The notes: a model not told the origin generated them from the sequence alone. DNA of 64,000 nucleotides from Fulvia fulva (GCF_020509005.1 NC_063015.1:2170001-2234000), one strand, 5' to 3'. Counted from the stretch's first letter, positions 31,841 through 43,500 are shown. A program made the numbers and translations.

Positions 31841-33469
31841 TCAACGTAGTTCTCCACGGCCAGCAGGGTTCCGTTCTTTCCAGCGCCTATCGCGTTCATG
31901 CTTCGTAGCATGTAGGTCCTCGTCCGCTTCGTCCATAATTCGTTTCATCGCGCCTTGCGTGGGTAATTGGTCCATCTTGACCCAAGGTGCATTCCGCACA
32001 TATCTGAGGTCATCATCCAATTTCTTGACCATGTATTCGAGATCCGAGTCCTTGCATTCGTTCTTGTGCAGCCTTTCAAAGGAGGGATACATCATGCCAC
32101 TTCCGTGCGCCTTGTTCTGGAAAGCAAGCGGTTGAGGAACAATGTCCATGGGGATTTTATCAGGTAATTCGTTGTCCGTGGCCAGTGCTGTTTCGTGGCA
32201 CCACGCTCTTGCAACGTTGCGAGCCGTGTAGCCTCCGCCACCGAGAAGCAGCAGTGGCAGTCCACGCTTCTTGACGAACGACACGCATTCGCCATGTTGC
32301 TTGATATTGATGTTGAACTGGCCAAGGCGGTCGCCACCAAGAGAATCTGCTCCGCACTGCAACACTACGGCAGACGGCTTGAAGGCGTCGATCGCGCGGC
32401 CCGTGACCTCTTCGTACAGAAACTTATACTGACGATCATCAATACCAGACGGAATTGGCACGTTCAGGGCGAAGTGTTCTCCTGCGGTACCCTTGAGACC
32501 AACATCGTCCAGGTCACCCGTTCCAGGGAAGAATTTGTGTCCGGTGTCATCGTAGGGACCATACCGATGGTAAGACAGCGTCATGACCCGAGGATGACGC
32601 TGGAAAGCCTCTTCGACACCATCGCCATGGTGTACATCGATGTCAATGTACAGCACCCGAGCATATACCCGGAGCATGTCTATAATGGATAGAACGATGT
32701 CATTGATGTAACAGAACCCTGACGCTTCATATTTGTGCGCGTGATGAAGACCGCCGGACCAGTTGATGGCGATGTCCGATTGGTTGGAGGTGAGCTGGTG
32801 CGTGGCGTGGAGGGTGGCTCCTGTGTAGAGAAAAAGGTAGGTGGACATGCCGTCAAAGACTGGGCAATCCGCTCCCGGGCTGGTAGACAGGTTGAACGGA
32901 CCCAACTCAACAGTGTCGCCTTCATGTTTCGGAGGTATCGCAATCGCGAACTTGGGGATCTTGCAGAGGTCGTTGAAAGTATCTGGGCTGACTTTGCTGA
33001 GAAACTCGACGTAGTTCTTGTCGTGGAACTTGCGTACTTGGTCCAAGCCAGCGGCCACTGGCTCGTATGTATCCATAGAGTATTGCAGACCATGTCCCAG
33101 AACAAGATGTTTCGTCAATGTCAGCCGCCAGGGCTTCATGGGATGTGTCCTGCCAAAGTGCATGTTCTCCACGCCGCTGTTGTAGTGATACGACACCTTG
33201 TGCCCTTTTGGTCGCGTAATACCCTGCTCTTCCACCTGGCGCATGATCTTGGCGTTCAGCTCCTGGTCACGCCACAGCTTCTCGTCTTCTTCGGTAACGG
33301 GAGGTGTAAGTCGAGAGTCCTCCATCCCGCAGCTGTGCTGCGCGCGTGTGGGCGATGCGGAGCCATTCGACGGCGGCGTGTGGTTGGCATTTCTTCCATT
33401 GACATGGGCGTCCCATTGCTGGACTATGCCATTGCGCGCATCTGCTCGTGGGATCGAGGCGCCGGACAT
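31841..33469 (-). CDS. HOS2: Class I histone deacetylase, Hos2 type
   Basis: Single exon, 542 residues. The deacetylase domain occupies about 90-410 and begins VSYHYNSGVENMHFGRTHPMKPWRL, where the FGRTHPMKPWRL form distinguishes Hos2 from Rpd3. Active-site segments are present: HHAHKYEASGFCYIND with the catalytic His pair, YIDIDVHHGDGVEEAF with zinc ligands, and LLGGGGYT. An 85-residue disordered leader precedes the domain. Hos2 works in the Set3 complex, removing acetyl groups from H3 and H4 in transcribed genes; orthologues in plant-pathogenic fungi (HDC1 in Cochliobolus carbonum) affect virulence and enzyme expression. That role is family knowledge. It diverges from the ING/YNG2 gene across 495 bases. 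Confidence 0.95.
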   Translation of the reverse strand: MSGASIPRADARNGIVQQWDAHVNGRNANHTPPSNGSASPTRAQHSCGMEDSRLTPPVTEEDEKLWRDQELNAKIMRQVEEQGITRPKGHKVSYHYNSGVENMHFGRTHPMKPWRLTLTKHLVLGHGLQYSMDTYEPVAAGLDQVRKFHDKNYVEFLSKVSPDTFNDLCKIPKFAIAIPPKHEGDTVELGPFNLSTSPGADCPVFDGMSTYLFLYTGATLHATHQLTSNQSDIAINWSGGLHHAHKYEASGFCYINDIVLSIIDMLRVYARVLYIDIDVHHGDGVEEAFQRHPRVMTLSYHRYGPYDDTGHKFFPGTGDLDDVGLKGTAGEHFALNVPIPSGIDDRQYKFLYEEVTGRAIDAFKPSAVVLQCGADSLGGDRLGQFNINIKQHGECVSFVKKRGLPLLLLGGGGYTARNVARAWCHETALATDNELPDKIPMDIVPQPLAFQNKAHGSGMMYPSFERLHKNECKDSDLEYMVKKLDDDLRYVRNAPWVKMDQLPTQGAMKRIMDEADEDLHATKHERDRRWKERNPAGRGELR

Positions 33470-33964
33470 TGCAGCATCCTCTTCCTATCTGGATCTACTC
33501 TTCTTCTCGTATTCGTGAATTTGGTTGATCCTCTGTGAAGCCTCTCGCGCACACCTCCTCATCTTATTGCGATACTCTGAAGCGCTGTTTGTTATGTCGA
33601 TATCATCCTGTCGGCGGCCAGTGCCCGAAGAGCTGGCAAGCAGACACTGACTGATCAACATTGTGCTGGGAGCTCTTGCTGTTCCAGCTTCGCAGTTGCC
33701 GATCCCGACAGCGCGGCGCGGCGGGAGATCGTCATTCATGCCTGCCGCGGCTGCAAGCGCAACGGGAATGGCGCTAAGTTGGAAAGAGCCACCTTCGACT
33801 TGCATGTGACTGGCACTTTCCATCAAACATCATGACCAACACATCTCTTGTCATCTATCAGCGCGTCGCATAATACCCCACAGCGCAGACTGTCCACGCT
33901 GTCGGTATCCATTGGTCGACAGTGATACGCGCCACCTCTTAGGAGCTGAGACAACGCTCTCAAT
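33470..33964. promoter_or_regulatory. Bidirectional promoter between HOS2 and the ING/YNG2 gene
   Basis: The two start codons, at 33469 (minus) and 33965 (plus), are 495 bases apart with no gene between, so both promoters must lie here. An open frame at 33485-33826 on the minus strand has no family features. Confidence 0.6.
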
Positions 33965-35259
33965 ATGTCGCTGGCCAACCCGGAAGATGCCGCTTCTGTC
34001 CTGGAACAATTCACCCATGATATTGCCAACATCCCAGCTGAGATCACACATTTGATGGAAGAGATCCACGCCAAGGACTTAACAATAGCCGCTTTCAGAG
34101 ATGAGATCAATAAGAGAGACAATCAGCTGCAGAAGTGGGTGCGACTCAATGGGGGCCATGTGCAAAACCCCAAGGAGGAACCGTTCTCAAAGACCATCAA
34201 CGACTACTACGACAAATGCGAAATTCTCCAGGCCGAGAAATGCGGACTCTCCGAGAAGGCTATGATCGTGCTGGACAGACAGATCAAGCGTCTCGATGTT
34301 GGTCTACGAGGTCTCGCGCAGACTGAGCAGTTTCCCTCTGACTGGCCTGGCCCCAGTCTACTTACCGGAAGCGGTACGACGACAGGTGTGAATACGCCTG
34401 CGGCTGTGACATCTCAAGCGACCCCCTTGCAAGTTGTCAGTGGCAACATTGGCAGCACTGGTGGCGCTCCAAACATCGCCAACGCTGCGCAGATGCGTCT
34501 CGCACAGAATGCCGCTGGAGGTTAGTATCATAGTGCAATTGTGCATCAGATCCTACGATAATTACGTGCATGCTAACTATGCTATCAGGTGGCGCACGTG
34601 CCGTTGCAAGCGCTCAAACTCCGGTGACCCTCCCTCGTGGCCAGCGTGAAGGCAGCAGTGAAGCGAACAAGCGTAGGAAGCTGAACGCATCACTGGGTAA
34701 CCTTCCAACAGCCTCAAGCGGTCTAAGGCAATCATCTCTCGGGCCAGGTACTCCCAAAGCCGGCACACCAGGACCCGGTCTCGCGGCTTCATCTCGAGCT
34801 GGCTCTGCACAACCAGCCGTTCCAGCAGGCAACAAGAAAGCTCAGCCTGCGCCCAGTAAGAGAGCACCTCCACAAGCCAGGAAAAGGACACGTCCTTCGG
34901 GCGCTACGAAGAAGAGCGATCGCCGCCGTCAACTCGCGCGTGATCGCGCCACTCCCAGCACCAACGCTTCCGTTTCTGACTCTGATGACGAATCTGCGTC
35001 GCCAACGCCATCGTCAATTATACGGAGCCAGAACGACGGCTCGGGAGAGGCACTTCTGGAAGAGGAAGATGACGAAACCATTTACTGTTATTGCAAGAAG
35101 GTTTCCTTCGGCGATATGGTCGGCTGTGATAACGATAATTGCCCTTACCAGTGGTTCCACTACAAGTGTGTTGGAGTTAGTGAAGAGCCCACAGGAGAGT
35201 GGCTGTGTCCTACATGTCGAGTCCTACCGCGGAACAAACTGAAGATTGAGAAGAATTGA
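33965..35259 (+). CDS. YNG2: ING-family PHD-finger protein, Yng2-like
   Basis: Exons 33965-34520 and 34589-35259 with a 68-nt intron (GTTAGT ... GCTAAC ... TCAG), 408 residues. The N-terminal ING domain (about 5-110) has the expected coiled-coil pattern, with [16 protein letters not shown] and [26 protein letters not shown] disordered Ser/Arg-rich middle follows, and a C-terminal PHD finger (about 353-400): [36 protein letters not shown], with all Cys/His zinc ligands. ING PHD fingers bind H3K4me3. By layout and length this is most like Yng2 of the NuA4 histone acetyltransferase; Yng1 or Pho23 orthology cannot be excluded without a tree. Confidence 0.88.
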
Positions 35260-35462
35260 GGATGCTCTCCAGCAGAGAGCGTGCGGCGCTGGCGTTGGCA
35301 GGATCCACAGCAAGTTAAGCAGCCATGCATAGTTCGAAGCATGAAATCTCACGTCCACTCAGTCTGCTTTCGTTTGACACAGATCCATCCACTCATAATC
35401 CGAAAGTGCTACGACCTGTTCTGTTTACATACAATGTTATCGCCCCATCACACGAACATCCC

Positions 35463-36842
35463 CTACAACCTCGACTGGATCAACTGCGGCGTATTGCTCA
35501 ATGCATACTCCACGCCGAACTTCTTACTCAACACCTTCTTCGCCTCCGCCATACTCGGCGTCTTCGCCGCCGTGGCAGGGTTGTACGTCCAGTTCGTTCC
35601 CTTGATCGCCTGCTGATCACTCAACTTCTGGTTCTCCTTGCCATCAGCACGCTTATAGACATTGATGACCACACAACCACCCAGTCCAAGGTTGTGCTGC
35701 AGGGCCACCTTGGCAGGGACGTGTCTGGTGTTTGCCCACCCTCGCAACTGCCAGGTGAGCTCAGCGCACTGGGCTAGGCCTGTCGCGCCGAGGGGATGGC
35801 CCTTGGAGATCAGGCCACCTGAAGGGTTGACGATGGGGCCCTTGCCGCCGTAGGTGATGTCGCCGTTGCGGACCATTTCGTGGGCTTTGCCCTTTCCGGC
35901 GAAGCCGAGGCCTTCGAGGAGGATGAGTTCGTTGGCTGAGAAGCAATCGTGAAGCTCGCAGACTGCGATGTCTTTGGCGGTCACGCCGGCTTCTTTGTAA
36001 GCTAGCTGAACGGCGTTCTTGGTCATCCCGAAGCCACAGAGGTCCATCGCACTCTTGGAGTAAAGAGTCGGTGGGTCGGTTTGGAGCTGCTGTCCGGCCA
36101 TGAGGATTGCTTGTGACATGAGGTGTGGGCGAGCCTTGAGGAAGCGTTCGGAGACGATGACTGCTGAGCCGGAGCCATCGCTAGTGGGACTGCATTGCAG
36201 CTTGGTAACTGGCCAGTGGATCATGGTTGAGTCCTTGATGTCCTTGAGGCTGTACTCCTGCTGGAATTGAGCGTACGGGTTTCTAGTGGAATGCTCGTGC
36301 GAAATGCGGCCGATCTCTGCAAAGTCATCCTCGTTGGCTCCATACTTCTCAATATACTCACGTCCAGCGTTGGCGAAGTACTGGGCGTTGCGAGGGCTGT
36401 CATGCTTGCCGTACTCCTCCTCTATCATCTTTGAGGAGAGCTCCATAGGAGACGGCCGGTCGTTCCAGCCACTCTTGATGCTTCCAGGTTGCATCTGCTC
36501 GAAACCAATGACCATGATGCAGTCCGCTGCACCGGATCGAACAAGAGTCCTGGCCATGTGCAGTCCAGTAGATCCAGTAGCGCAAGCATTGTTGGTGTTG
36601 TAAATGGGAATGCCACTCATGCCAAACTGGTAGAAGACTCTTTGGCCACTGCAGGTGTCTCCGTAGCAGAAACATGCCACGCCCATCTCGACATCATCGT
36701 AAGTGATCTGAGCATCTAGCATGGCTTTCACGCCGGCCTCAAAGCCCATCTCGACATAGCTTCGTGTTTGCCTGGGCTTGATGAACTTGGTGACGCCGAC
36801 TCCAAGGACGTAGGCATTCTGCTGGGGCTTCTTGATCTCCAT
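35463..36842 (-). CDS. Peroxisomal SCP2/SCPx-type thiolase
   Basis: Single exon, 459 residues, from the ATG at 36842 (MEIKKPQQNAYVLGVG); the frame extends five codons further only to a GTG. Thiolase features: the acyl-binding Cys in NTNNACATGSTGLHMAR, a C-terminal HDCFSANELILLEGLG and NPSGGLISKGHPLGATGLAQ, and GLGGCVVINVYKRA. The sequence is of the SCPx 3-ketoacyl-CoA thiolase branch without the lipid-transfer SCP2 domain. It ends in SRL, a PTS1 variant, so it should act in the peroxisomal matrix, cleaving 3-ketoacyl-CoA from branched or sterol side chains. It converges with the ING gene about 200 bases away. Confidence 0.92.
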   Translation of the reverse strand: MEIKKPQQNAYVLGVGVTKFIKPRQTRSYVEMGFEAGVKAMLDAQITYDDVEMGVACFCYGDTCSGQRVFYQFGMSGIPIYNTNNACATGSTGLHMARTLVRSGAADCIMVIGFEQMQPGSIKSGWNDRPSPMELSSKMIEEEYGKHDSPRNAQYFANAGREYIEKYGANEDDFAEIGRISHEHSTRNPYAQFQQEYSLKDIKDSTMIHWPVTKLQCSPTSDGSGSAVIVSERFLKARPHLMSQAILMAGQQLQTDPPTLYSKSAMDLCGFGMTKNAVQLAYKEAGVTAKDIAVCELHDCFSANELILLEGLGFAGKGKAHEMVRNGDITYGGKGPIVNPSGGLISKGHPLGATGLAQCAELTWQLRGWANTRHVPAKVALQHNLGLGGCVVINVYKRADGKENQKLSDQQAIKGTNWTYNPATAAKTPSMAEAKKVLSKKFGVEYALSNTPQLIQSRL

Positions 36843-37727
36843 GTTGGTGCTTGTCACTATGGTGGTGAATGTGCTGTATTATTATTGTCGTCTTGTTCTC
36901 CAAGCTTACATGTATGTATTCGGTCGAGTCGAGAAGGCCGACAGTAATACGGTAATGGCGGCTCTTCCCCGCTGTGAAACAAGGTTCAAGGCCGAGGTGA
37001 AGGACGGTCCTGGATGGAATGCTTTGCAGGAACAACTTCTTGCCGAGTGATGATTTCAACGCTCACACATCCGATGGAGTACAGAGGACGCAAAGTACGG
37101 TGGCAGACCAGAGCTGCACGGCAGACGTAGAGAACAGACTGGCAAGGTGCGATTCGTTCGGCGCCGGCGCTCTGCCACGTTCATCGCCACTGCGCTTCGA
37201 TTAAGGATATCATGCAAGCCTGCTGCTGCCTCTTCCAGGAGGAACGATGCGTTCGCAGCGTTGACCGCGACGCACTGCAATCGGGTCGTCTCGCATCTCA
37301 TGCGGATAGCATTTGATCCATCGGCGACTGGAGCGTTGGCAGGCGCATTGCTGGAGAAGGCTTGGTTGTAGCCATGGGCTGACAGCTCCTGTAGTTGTAC
37401 ATGGTAGAACTAGATGTTGCCCGACTAGCAGGCTCGCTGCAAAAGTCATCATCAGATTTTCTTTGTCGCACGCTTCAACTTATCAAGCGCCGAGGATTAT
37501 TGCTGCGCTGTGATGTCTGCGAGGTTGTGGTGACGAAGAGGCCGTGCTGACCTCGTGCACGATCGCCCCACTGCTGTTGAAAACAAGATTCGACAACATC
37601 CATGGCCATGGATGTCAGTGCTGAAAACCTTCACAGCTTTGAAATGAATCAAATGATGAACGCGTCCGCGTCCTGGGTCGTCCGTAGCCGTTTTCTATTG
37701 CATGCACGTTCGTTGGCGCTTCACGTA
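36843..37727. other. Intergenic region between the thiolase gene and the transposon
   Basis: No supportable gene. It includes the thiolase promoter (just above 36842). The transposon has inserted at a TA at 37726-37727. Confidence 0.45.
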
Positions 37728-37755
37728 CAGTCCTGGGCATAGTTTTTACAACCCC
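37728..37755 (+). repeat. Left terminal inverted repeat of the Tc1/mariner element
   Basis: 28 bases, exact reverse complement of 38942-38969; the match stops at the next base. Preceded by target-site TA. Confidence 0.95.
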
Positions 37756-37807
37756 CGTTCTTCCACCTTTCCTCATTAGGAAGGATGTATCCACTGCTTG
37801 GCGTAGC

Positions 37808-38836
37808 TCACCACCTGGTGTGTCCTCCATTGTTGGCTATTACTGCCTCGTAGCGTTCTCGCATACTCTTGCATATACGTTGTATGTCCTCAGGTGTGAG
37901 CTTGGCCCATTCAATCTTGATAACAGCTATTACCTCATCTCGTGTTGTAGGAAAATGAGCACCTACCCTATGCTTAAGAAGAGCCCATAGATTCTCAATA
38001 GGGTTGAGATCTGGTGAATTGGCTGGCCATTCCATAAGGTGTAGGCCCTTCTCCTTGAATAGACTCACCGTTGCCTTCGCCTTGTGGATTGAGGCGTTGT
38101 CTTGCATAACAGTGCAGTCCTGCGAGCCTGTTGACACTCGCTGCTTCTTAATTGCCGTGTGGATAAGAGGGACAATCTGGCTGCGATACACCTCACCGTC
38201 GACAGAGCCCTTCTCGAATATATGGACTTCCATAGGTCCATCTGCAGAGATACAGCCCCATATCATACAGGCTGAGAACTTGCGGAAGCGTGCTGTAAGA
38301 CAGTGTTCGTGATAAGCCTCATCTGCCCTACGTGTCACATAGACCTGTCCGAATATTCCACACCTGAATGAAGCTTCATCTGTCCAAAGGACCTGAGCCC
38401 ACTGTTCCACTGTCCATTTAATATGAGCCCTTGCCCATCGAAGCCGTGCCTCCTTATGTTTCCCAGTCAACAACGGCTTGCGTGTTGCGACATATCGTGA
38501 GAAGCCCTCCTTCTCAAACGCAGCTCTTACTGTCCGGACGTCGCTGAAGATGCCCTCTATCGCGGCAATCTGTTCGTATCGCAGGCGGCGGCTGTTAGCA
38601 TCAGTGGTGGCTCGATGGACAAGTCGCTGACGCTTGGAGGTGTTGATTACAGGTAGTGGGCCTCTCTTCTTCGGTGTGGAAGGTGGCACTCTTTCAAGCC
38701 GTGAGATTACTGAAGAGACAGAGCCTTCGTTAGTGTGAAGGGCGTCTGCAATCTGCTGCAGCGGCCAGTGGGCGTGTTTGTGAAGAGACCACATCTCGCC
38801 CTTCTCGAATTCGGTAAAGACGCGTCCCTTCGGCAT
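37808..38836 (-). CDS. Tc1/mariner transposase (DD34E)
   Basis: 342 residues from the ATG at 38836 (MPKGRVFTEFEKGEMWSLH). The open frame continues upstream to codons lying outside the element, so an internal start is needed; a second candidate ATG is at 38911. An N-terminal helix-turn-helix (about 5-50: GEMWSLHKHAHWPLQQIADAL) is followed by a second, basic DNA-binding part. The catalytic triad is visible: Asp in WTDEASF, Asp in MQDNASIH and Glu in NPIENLW, with 34 residues between the last two. Length and motifs match active Tc1-family enzymes that cut and paste at TA sites. No stop or frameshift is seen. Confidence 0.95.
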   Translation of the reverse strand: MPKGRVFTEFEKGEMWSLHKHAHWPLQQIADALHTNEGSVSSVISRLERVPPSTPKKRGPLPVINTSKRQRLVHRATTDANSRRLRYEQIAAIEGIFSDVRTVRAAFEKEGFSRYVATRKPLLTGKHKEARLRWARAHIKWTVEQWAQVLWTDEASFRCGIFGQVYVTRRADEAYHEHCLTARFRKFSACMIWGCISADGPMEVHIFEKGSVDGEVYRSQIVPLIHTAIKKQRVSTGSQDCTVMQDNASIHKAKATVSLFKEKGLHLMEWPANSPDLNPIENLWALLKHRVGAHFPTTRDEVIAVIKIEWAKLTPEDIQRICKSMRERYEAVIANNGGHTRW

Positions 38837-38941
38837 TGTGGCGATAGATAGCGCGTGTGTGAGTGTGTGGATAATGAGATTGAAGGTAGCAACACCTCCT
38901 GAGATGGACATGGATAGCCGGAAGGGGTTAGCGAAAATACA

Positions 38942-38969
38942 GGGGTTGTAAAAACTATGCCCAGGACTG
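38942..38969 (-). repeat. Right terminal inverted repeat of the Tc1/mariner element
   Basis: 28 bases, exact reverse complement of the left repeat at 37728-37755, followed by target-site TA at 38970-38971. Confidence 0.95.
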
Positions 38970-39214
38970 TACGATACATACATGCATTAAAGTTTGCCTG
39001 AGCCGTGGCCCGATCGCTCCTACGTCACAACAAGCTGCTCTGCTACAAGTCAGCAGTGAGCTCCCTCTCCTCCATCTTTCCCTTCCACACGCCACACCAC
39101 CACAGACGACACCACCGGCTTCTGCACTGCCCTGGTCTCCACCCTGCGACTCGAGATCCTACCTCACGGATCCTATAGCACACCTCAGCAGTACATCCTA
39201 ACAACACCGCCGCA

Positions 39215-39767
39215 ATGAAGATCGTCAACCTCGCCCTCAGGGCGCTGCAGTTCTTTATGGCCCTCCTGATCATGGCCATCATCGGTAACGCCATCGCCAT
39301 GGGCGCCGACTCACCCGTCAACAACTACACCATGTTCTGCGCAGCGTTCGCAATGCTATGCCTCTTCTTCCTGCTGCCGGCGACGTTCAAGGAGGAGTGG
39401 AGCGTGATGCCATTCCTGCCATTCGTCCTCGATCTACTCCTGGTCCTCTTCTGGTTCTGCGGTGCAGTTGCTCTTGCTGCTGAGCTCGGTGTACACAGCT
39501 GCAACAACGACGTACGTTGAATTAACATCCGCGACACGTTTCGCATGCTGACCTCTGACACAGGACTACGTCTCCTCGAACCGTGTCATCCGTGGCGCAC
39601 GCAACCAGCACAGCGCATGCCGAGAGGCACAAGCAAGCTGCGCATTCCTTTGGTTCGGGTGGGCCTGCTTCGTCGGCTCTGCCGCCATCACTGGTATGGC
39701 TATGCGTGGTGGAGGCGCTCCCCGAGGCGGCATCCGTCGCGGTGGCCCGGTTATGAGCCAGGTCTAA
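39215..39767 (+). CDS. MARVEL-like four-helix membrane protein
   Basis: Exons 39215-39511 and 39564-39767, intron of 52 nt (GTACGT ... CTGAC ... ACAG) in phase 0, 166 residues. Four hydrophobic segments are visible: NLALRALQFFMALLIMAIIG, MFCAAFAMLCLFFLLPA, PFVLDLLLVLFWFCGAVALA and, in exon 2, SCAFLWFGWACFVGSAAITG. The Cys pair between helices 3 and 4 (HSCNND, SACREA) and the overall size match fungal MARVEL-domain proteins related to Nce102, which organise eisosomes and plasma-membrane domains. The short Gly/Arg tail (RGGGAPRGGIRRGG) is typical. Function beyond membrane organisation is inference. Confidence 0.85.
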
Positions 39768-40524
39768 GCGCAAGATGTTATGGGTCATGCACACTTCAGA
39801 GATCAATGTGCACGGTGTACGACTGGAAACGACGATCTTGGTTCATCAATGCGATTCAGCGAGCCGACACTAGAGGCGAGCTTCGATGGCGTTTCATTGA
39901 GGAGGAAACAGAACTTTCATGCCACGTCAAGATACCTTTTTCGTAATGTGTATACGATGCGAACGAATGAGAAACAGTAACTATCGCACTGCCGTCACCA
40001 CCGCCTTCCACTTTAATCGTGAGCTTCTCGTCATGAGAAGCGATGATTGTCTCCCAGCTGCTGTCCTCGCCGCTTCATCTGGAATGCTGGTCGCTTCGTG
40101 CATTCCTCCAGAGGCGACTCGACCGAATGCATGCAGCTGCTCATGTGCCTGTCGCTCGTGACATCAGACAGAGCTCCAAAAGTCTATAGCTTCCGGTCGG
40201 ACATTTGAAGGTTCATCTTGGTGGAAAGCTTGACTTGACCAATGTACGTCGAGCCATGCCCTTCCGGACAGTGAGTTGTCGCCGTCGCTGCTTAGCGATT
40301 CCCGTAAAGCGTTCATGTGAACAATGACGGCGTTCTGACATAACTCGCGACTTGTTTGACCCCTGTCGTCACCATATGGCATATGCAGAGCGTGTGAACT
40401 AATCACAGGCCCGGAATATCGGATGTGCTTGCGCGAGTCTCACATGGTCGGACGTGTGTTTCGATAGCGACCTACAAGGCTGCAAGTCGCGCCGCGGCGT
40501 CTCAAACCCAGAACTGCAGCGACC
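39768..40524. other. Intergenic region upstream of the glycosyltransferase gene
   Basis: No gene supported. The transcription start of the downstream gene should be in its right half. Confidence 0.4.
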
Positions 40525-43500
40525 ATGGCGTCGCCGGTTGGCCCGCCGGAGAGTGTAAGACATGCAACGACTCCCGCTGTGCTTCAAGATGAGGCTGGGA
40601 CGTCAATATTGCCCACCGAGAACCTTCCCGGCGTGGACTTTGGAGCTCACTTGAGAGAAGAAAAGGTAGTGGAAGACGATACTACTATCGTAGGAGAACA
40701 ACAAGATACGGGCTCATACTTCGCGGGAGCCACACGGCAGTCAGACGTACCGAAGCCGACCAGGAACATCAGCCCGGACGAGGCTACCTACCATAATCCG
40801 GTGCCTGCATTGAAGCGAGGACGCACAGCGCCGGCACATGATTACAGAAGACCGACCGCTCTCGCGAGAAGCAGTACGTTACTACAAAACATGCGGCGAC
40901 GCCAGCCCAGCGAGGCATATCAGTACCAGTTCGATCCAATGTCGTCCGCCTCCGATACAAGCTCGTCCGAAGATGAGGGCATGGTGAAAGAGAGGAAGAA
41001 GAGGCCCCAGGCAAAGCGTGTGGAGAACACCGCTAGCAAGAAGGAACAGCAGGAACAACAACAAGCGAACCAAGATGCGAAGAAAGGTCGCTCGTACTCC
41101 AAGTTCCATATTGACAACGATCATTTCAGGACCAAGGGCAAAGTCTCTAAGAGGGACGGCTGCCTTAACATCTCCATGCATGAGACTGCAAATACTGGAT
41201 ACCTAGCTAAGGCATTGGGTCAGACGATCAAGCATCGTATCGATATACCGAATCGAAGAACCCAAGGGAGGAAACACCGGCAGCATCTTCATGACCATCC
41301 AGAGGCTGATGCTGATGCACTACCAATTGCATCTTCCTTGCATACCAATGTCAAGCGACCGAAACTGAACCTAGTCATAATGGTGATTGGCAGCCGGGGA
41401 GACATTCAACCTTTTCTGAAGATTGGCAAGATATTGAGAGACGAATACGGGCATCGAGTACGAATCGCGACACACCCGACTTTCCGAGACTTCGTCGAGA
41501 AGGAAACCGACCTCGAGTTTTTCAGCATTGGCGGAAATCCATCGGAGCTTATGGCCTTCATGGTGAAAAATCCTGGACTCATACCTGGACTGCAAACAAT
41601 CAAGGAAGGTGAGATACCTCGAAGGAGAGCTGCAATGGGTGAGATGTTCGAGGGCATGTGGCGCGCTTGCATCAACACGACAGACAACGAGAAGGATGCA
41701 CAAAACCTCAAGATGATCGGTGAGAAAGAGCCATTCATCGCGGACGCAATCATAGCGAATCCGCCATCTATGGCTCACGTCCACATTGCCGAAAGACTTG
41801 GAATTCCGTTACACATCATGTTCACGTTCCCCTACAGTCCGACCCAGGCTTTTCCACATCCCCTGGCGAACATTCGGACGTCGAAAAGCAACGTGGACGA
41901 GTCCTACGTCAACTTTATGTCGTATCCTCTGGTAGAGATGATGACGTGGCAAGGCTTGGGCGACATTGTCAACAAGTTCCGAGTCAAGACGCTCGGTCTC
42001 GAGCCGGTCAGCTCCCTGTGGGCTCCTGGAGCTCTCTACCGCATGAAAGTGCCATACACATACATGTGGAGTCCTTCCCTGGTCTCGAAGCCGTCCGATT
42101 GGGGTCCGGAAATTGATGTCTCTGGCTTTGTTTTCATGGAACTGGCCAAGAACTTCAAGCCCGAGCAAGATTTACTCGACTTCCTCGAAGCTGGAGAGCC
42201 ACCTATTTATATTGGTTTTGGAAGCATCGTGGTGGACGACCCTAACACTTTCACGGACATGATCTTCAAGGCGACGAAGATGGCCGGAGTGCGCGCTCTG
42301 GTCAATAAGGGTTGGGGAGGCCTTGGGCAGAGCAACGAGGATACACCAGACAACATTTTCATGCTTGGTAACACTCCACATGACTGGCTCTTTCCCAAGG
42401 TGAAAGCTGTAGTGCATCATGGCGGCGCTGGCACAACTGCGATTGGTCTCAAGCTGGCCAAACCAACTATGATTGTGCCCTTTTTCGGCGATCAGCCCTT
42501 CTGGGCAGCACGCGTAGCAGAAGCTAAAGCAGGAGCCCACGAAGTCACACCTTGGAAGAGACTCACAGCAGAGAAGCTTGCGGAGGGTATTAAGCAATGC
42601 TTGGCAGAAGAGGCGCAGCGTAACGTGCAGAAGATGGCCGATGGCATTGCGGCGGAAGGAGACGGGGCCGCCAATGCTTGCACATCATTCCACAGATCGT
42701 TACCTCTGGCCGGAGCTCAAAACATGCGGTGCTCGATTCTCGACGACAGGACAGCGACTTGGGCCTTGAAGGGTTCATCGCTACGTTTGTCACCGCTGGC
42801 GGCTGAGATTCTCCTCGAACGCGGCAAGATCAAGCCTAGCGACCTCAGGCTGTTCCGTGTCTACAGCTGGAACGACTTCGATGGCGCGGGTGAGCCAATC
42901 ACCGGCACAGCCGGGGCCCTGATAGACTCGTTCACAGAGATAGGCGGTGGCGTAGGAATGGTGCCGATTCGAGTGGCACAGCACATGAAAAAGCGGACGG
43001 AGCACGAACGTAAGAAAGCGACCATCCAGAGGCGAAAGCAGGAGCGTAAAGCAGAGAAAGAAAAGAGTAAGGCCGTCAAAGCTGGCACAGAGACAGCTAC
43101 ATCTACCCAAAGACCAGCCAACAACAGAGCGGAAACGTCAAACACGTTGGGGTCTAAGATGTCCGCGGATCCGACGACGCCGCTGGCCATGGAGCTGGTG
43201 AGAGATTTCGAAGAAGGTATCAAGCGGTCGGGCGCTGCCTTGTTGACCATGCCCAATGATCTGCACGTGGCTATTGCTCAAGGCTTCCATAACGCACCAA
43301 GACTATGGGGAGACGCCACAGTCAGAAAGCCTGTGCGCATCACTGGCTTCAAGACTGGCTGCAAAGCTGCTGGGAAAGAATTCACCTACGGCATCTACGA
43401 CGCTTGGACCGGCCTCGTCACACAGCCAGTTGGTGGGTTTCGCGATGCCATCACTGTTCCGGGAAAGGTAGGTGGGACAGTCCATGGTTTTGGCAAAGGT

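Larger units (their letters stand above)
37728..38969 (-). mobile_element. Complete Tc1/mariner-type transposon
   Basis: The element is 1,242 bp, bounded by TA on both sides (37726-37727 and 38970-38971), the usual target duplication. Its ends are perfect 28-nt inverted repeats (37728-37755 and 38942-38969) starting CAGTCCTGGGCATAG. It contains one uninterrupted transposase gene on the minus strand. Identical ends, an open frame and normal CpA/TpG content indicate a recent insertion that has escaped RIP. Confidence 0.95.
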
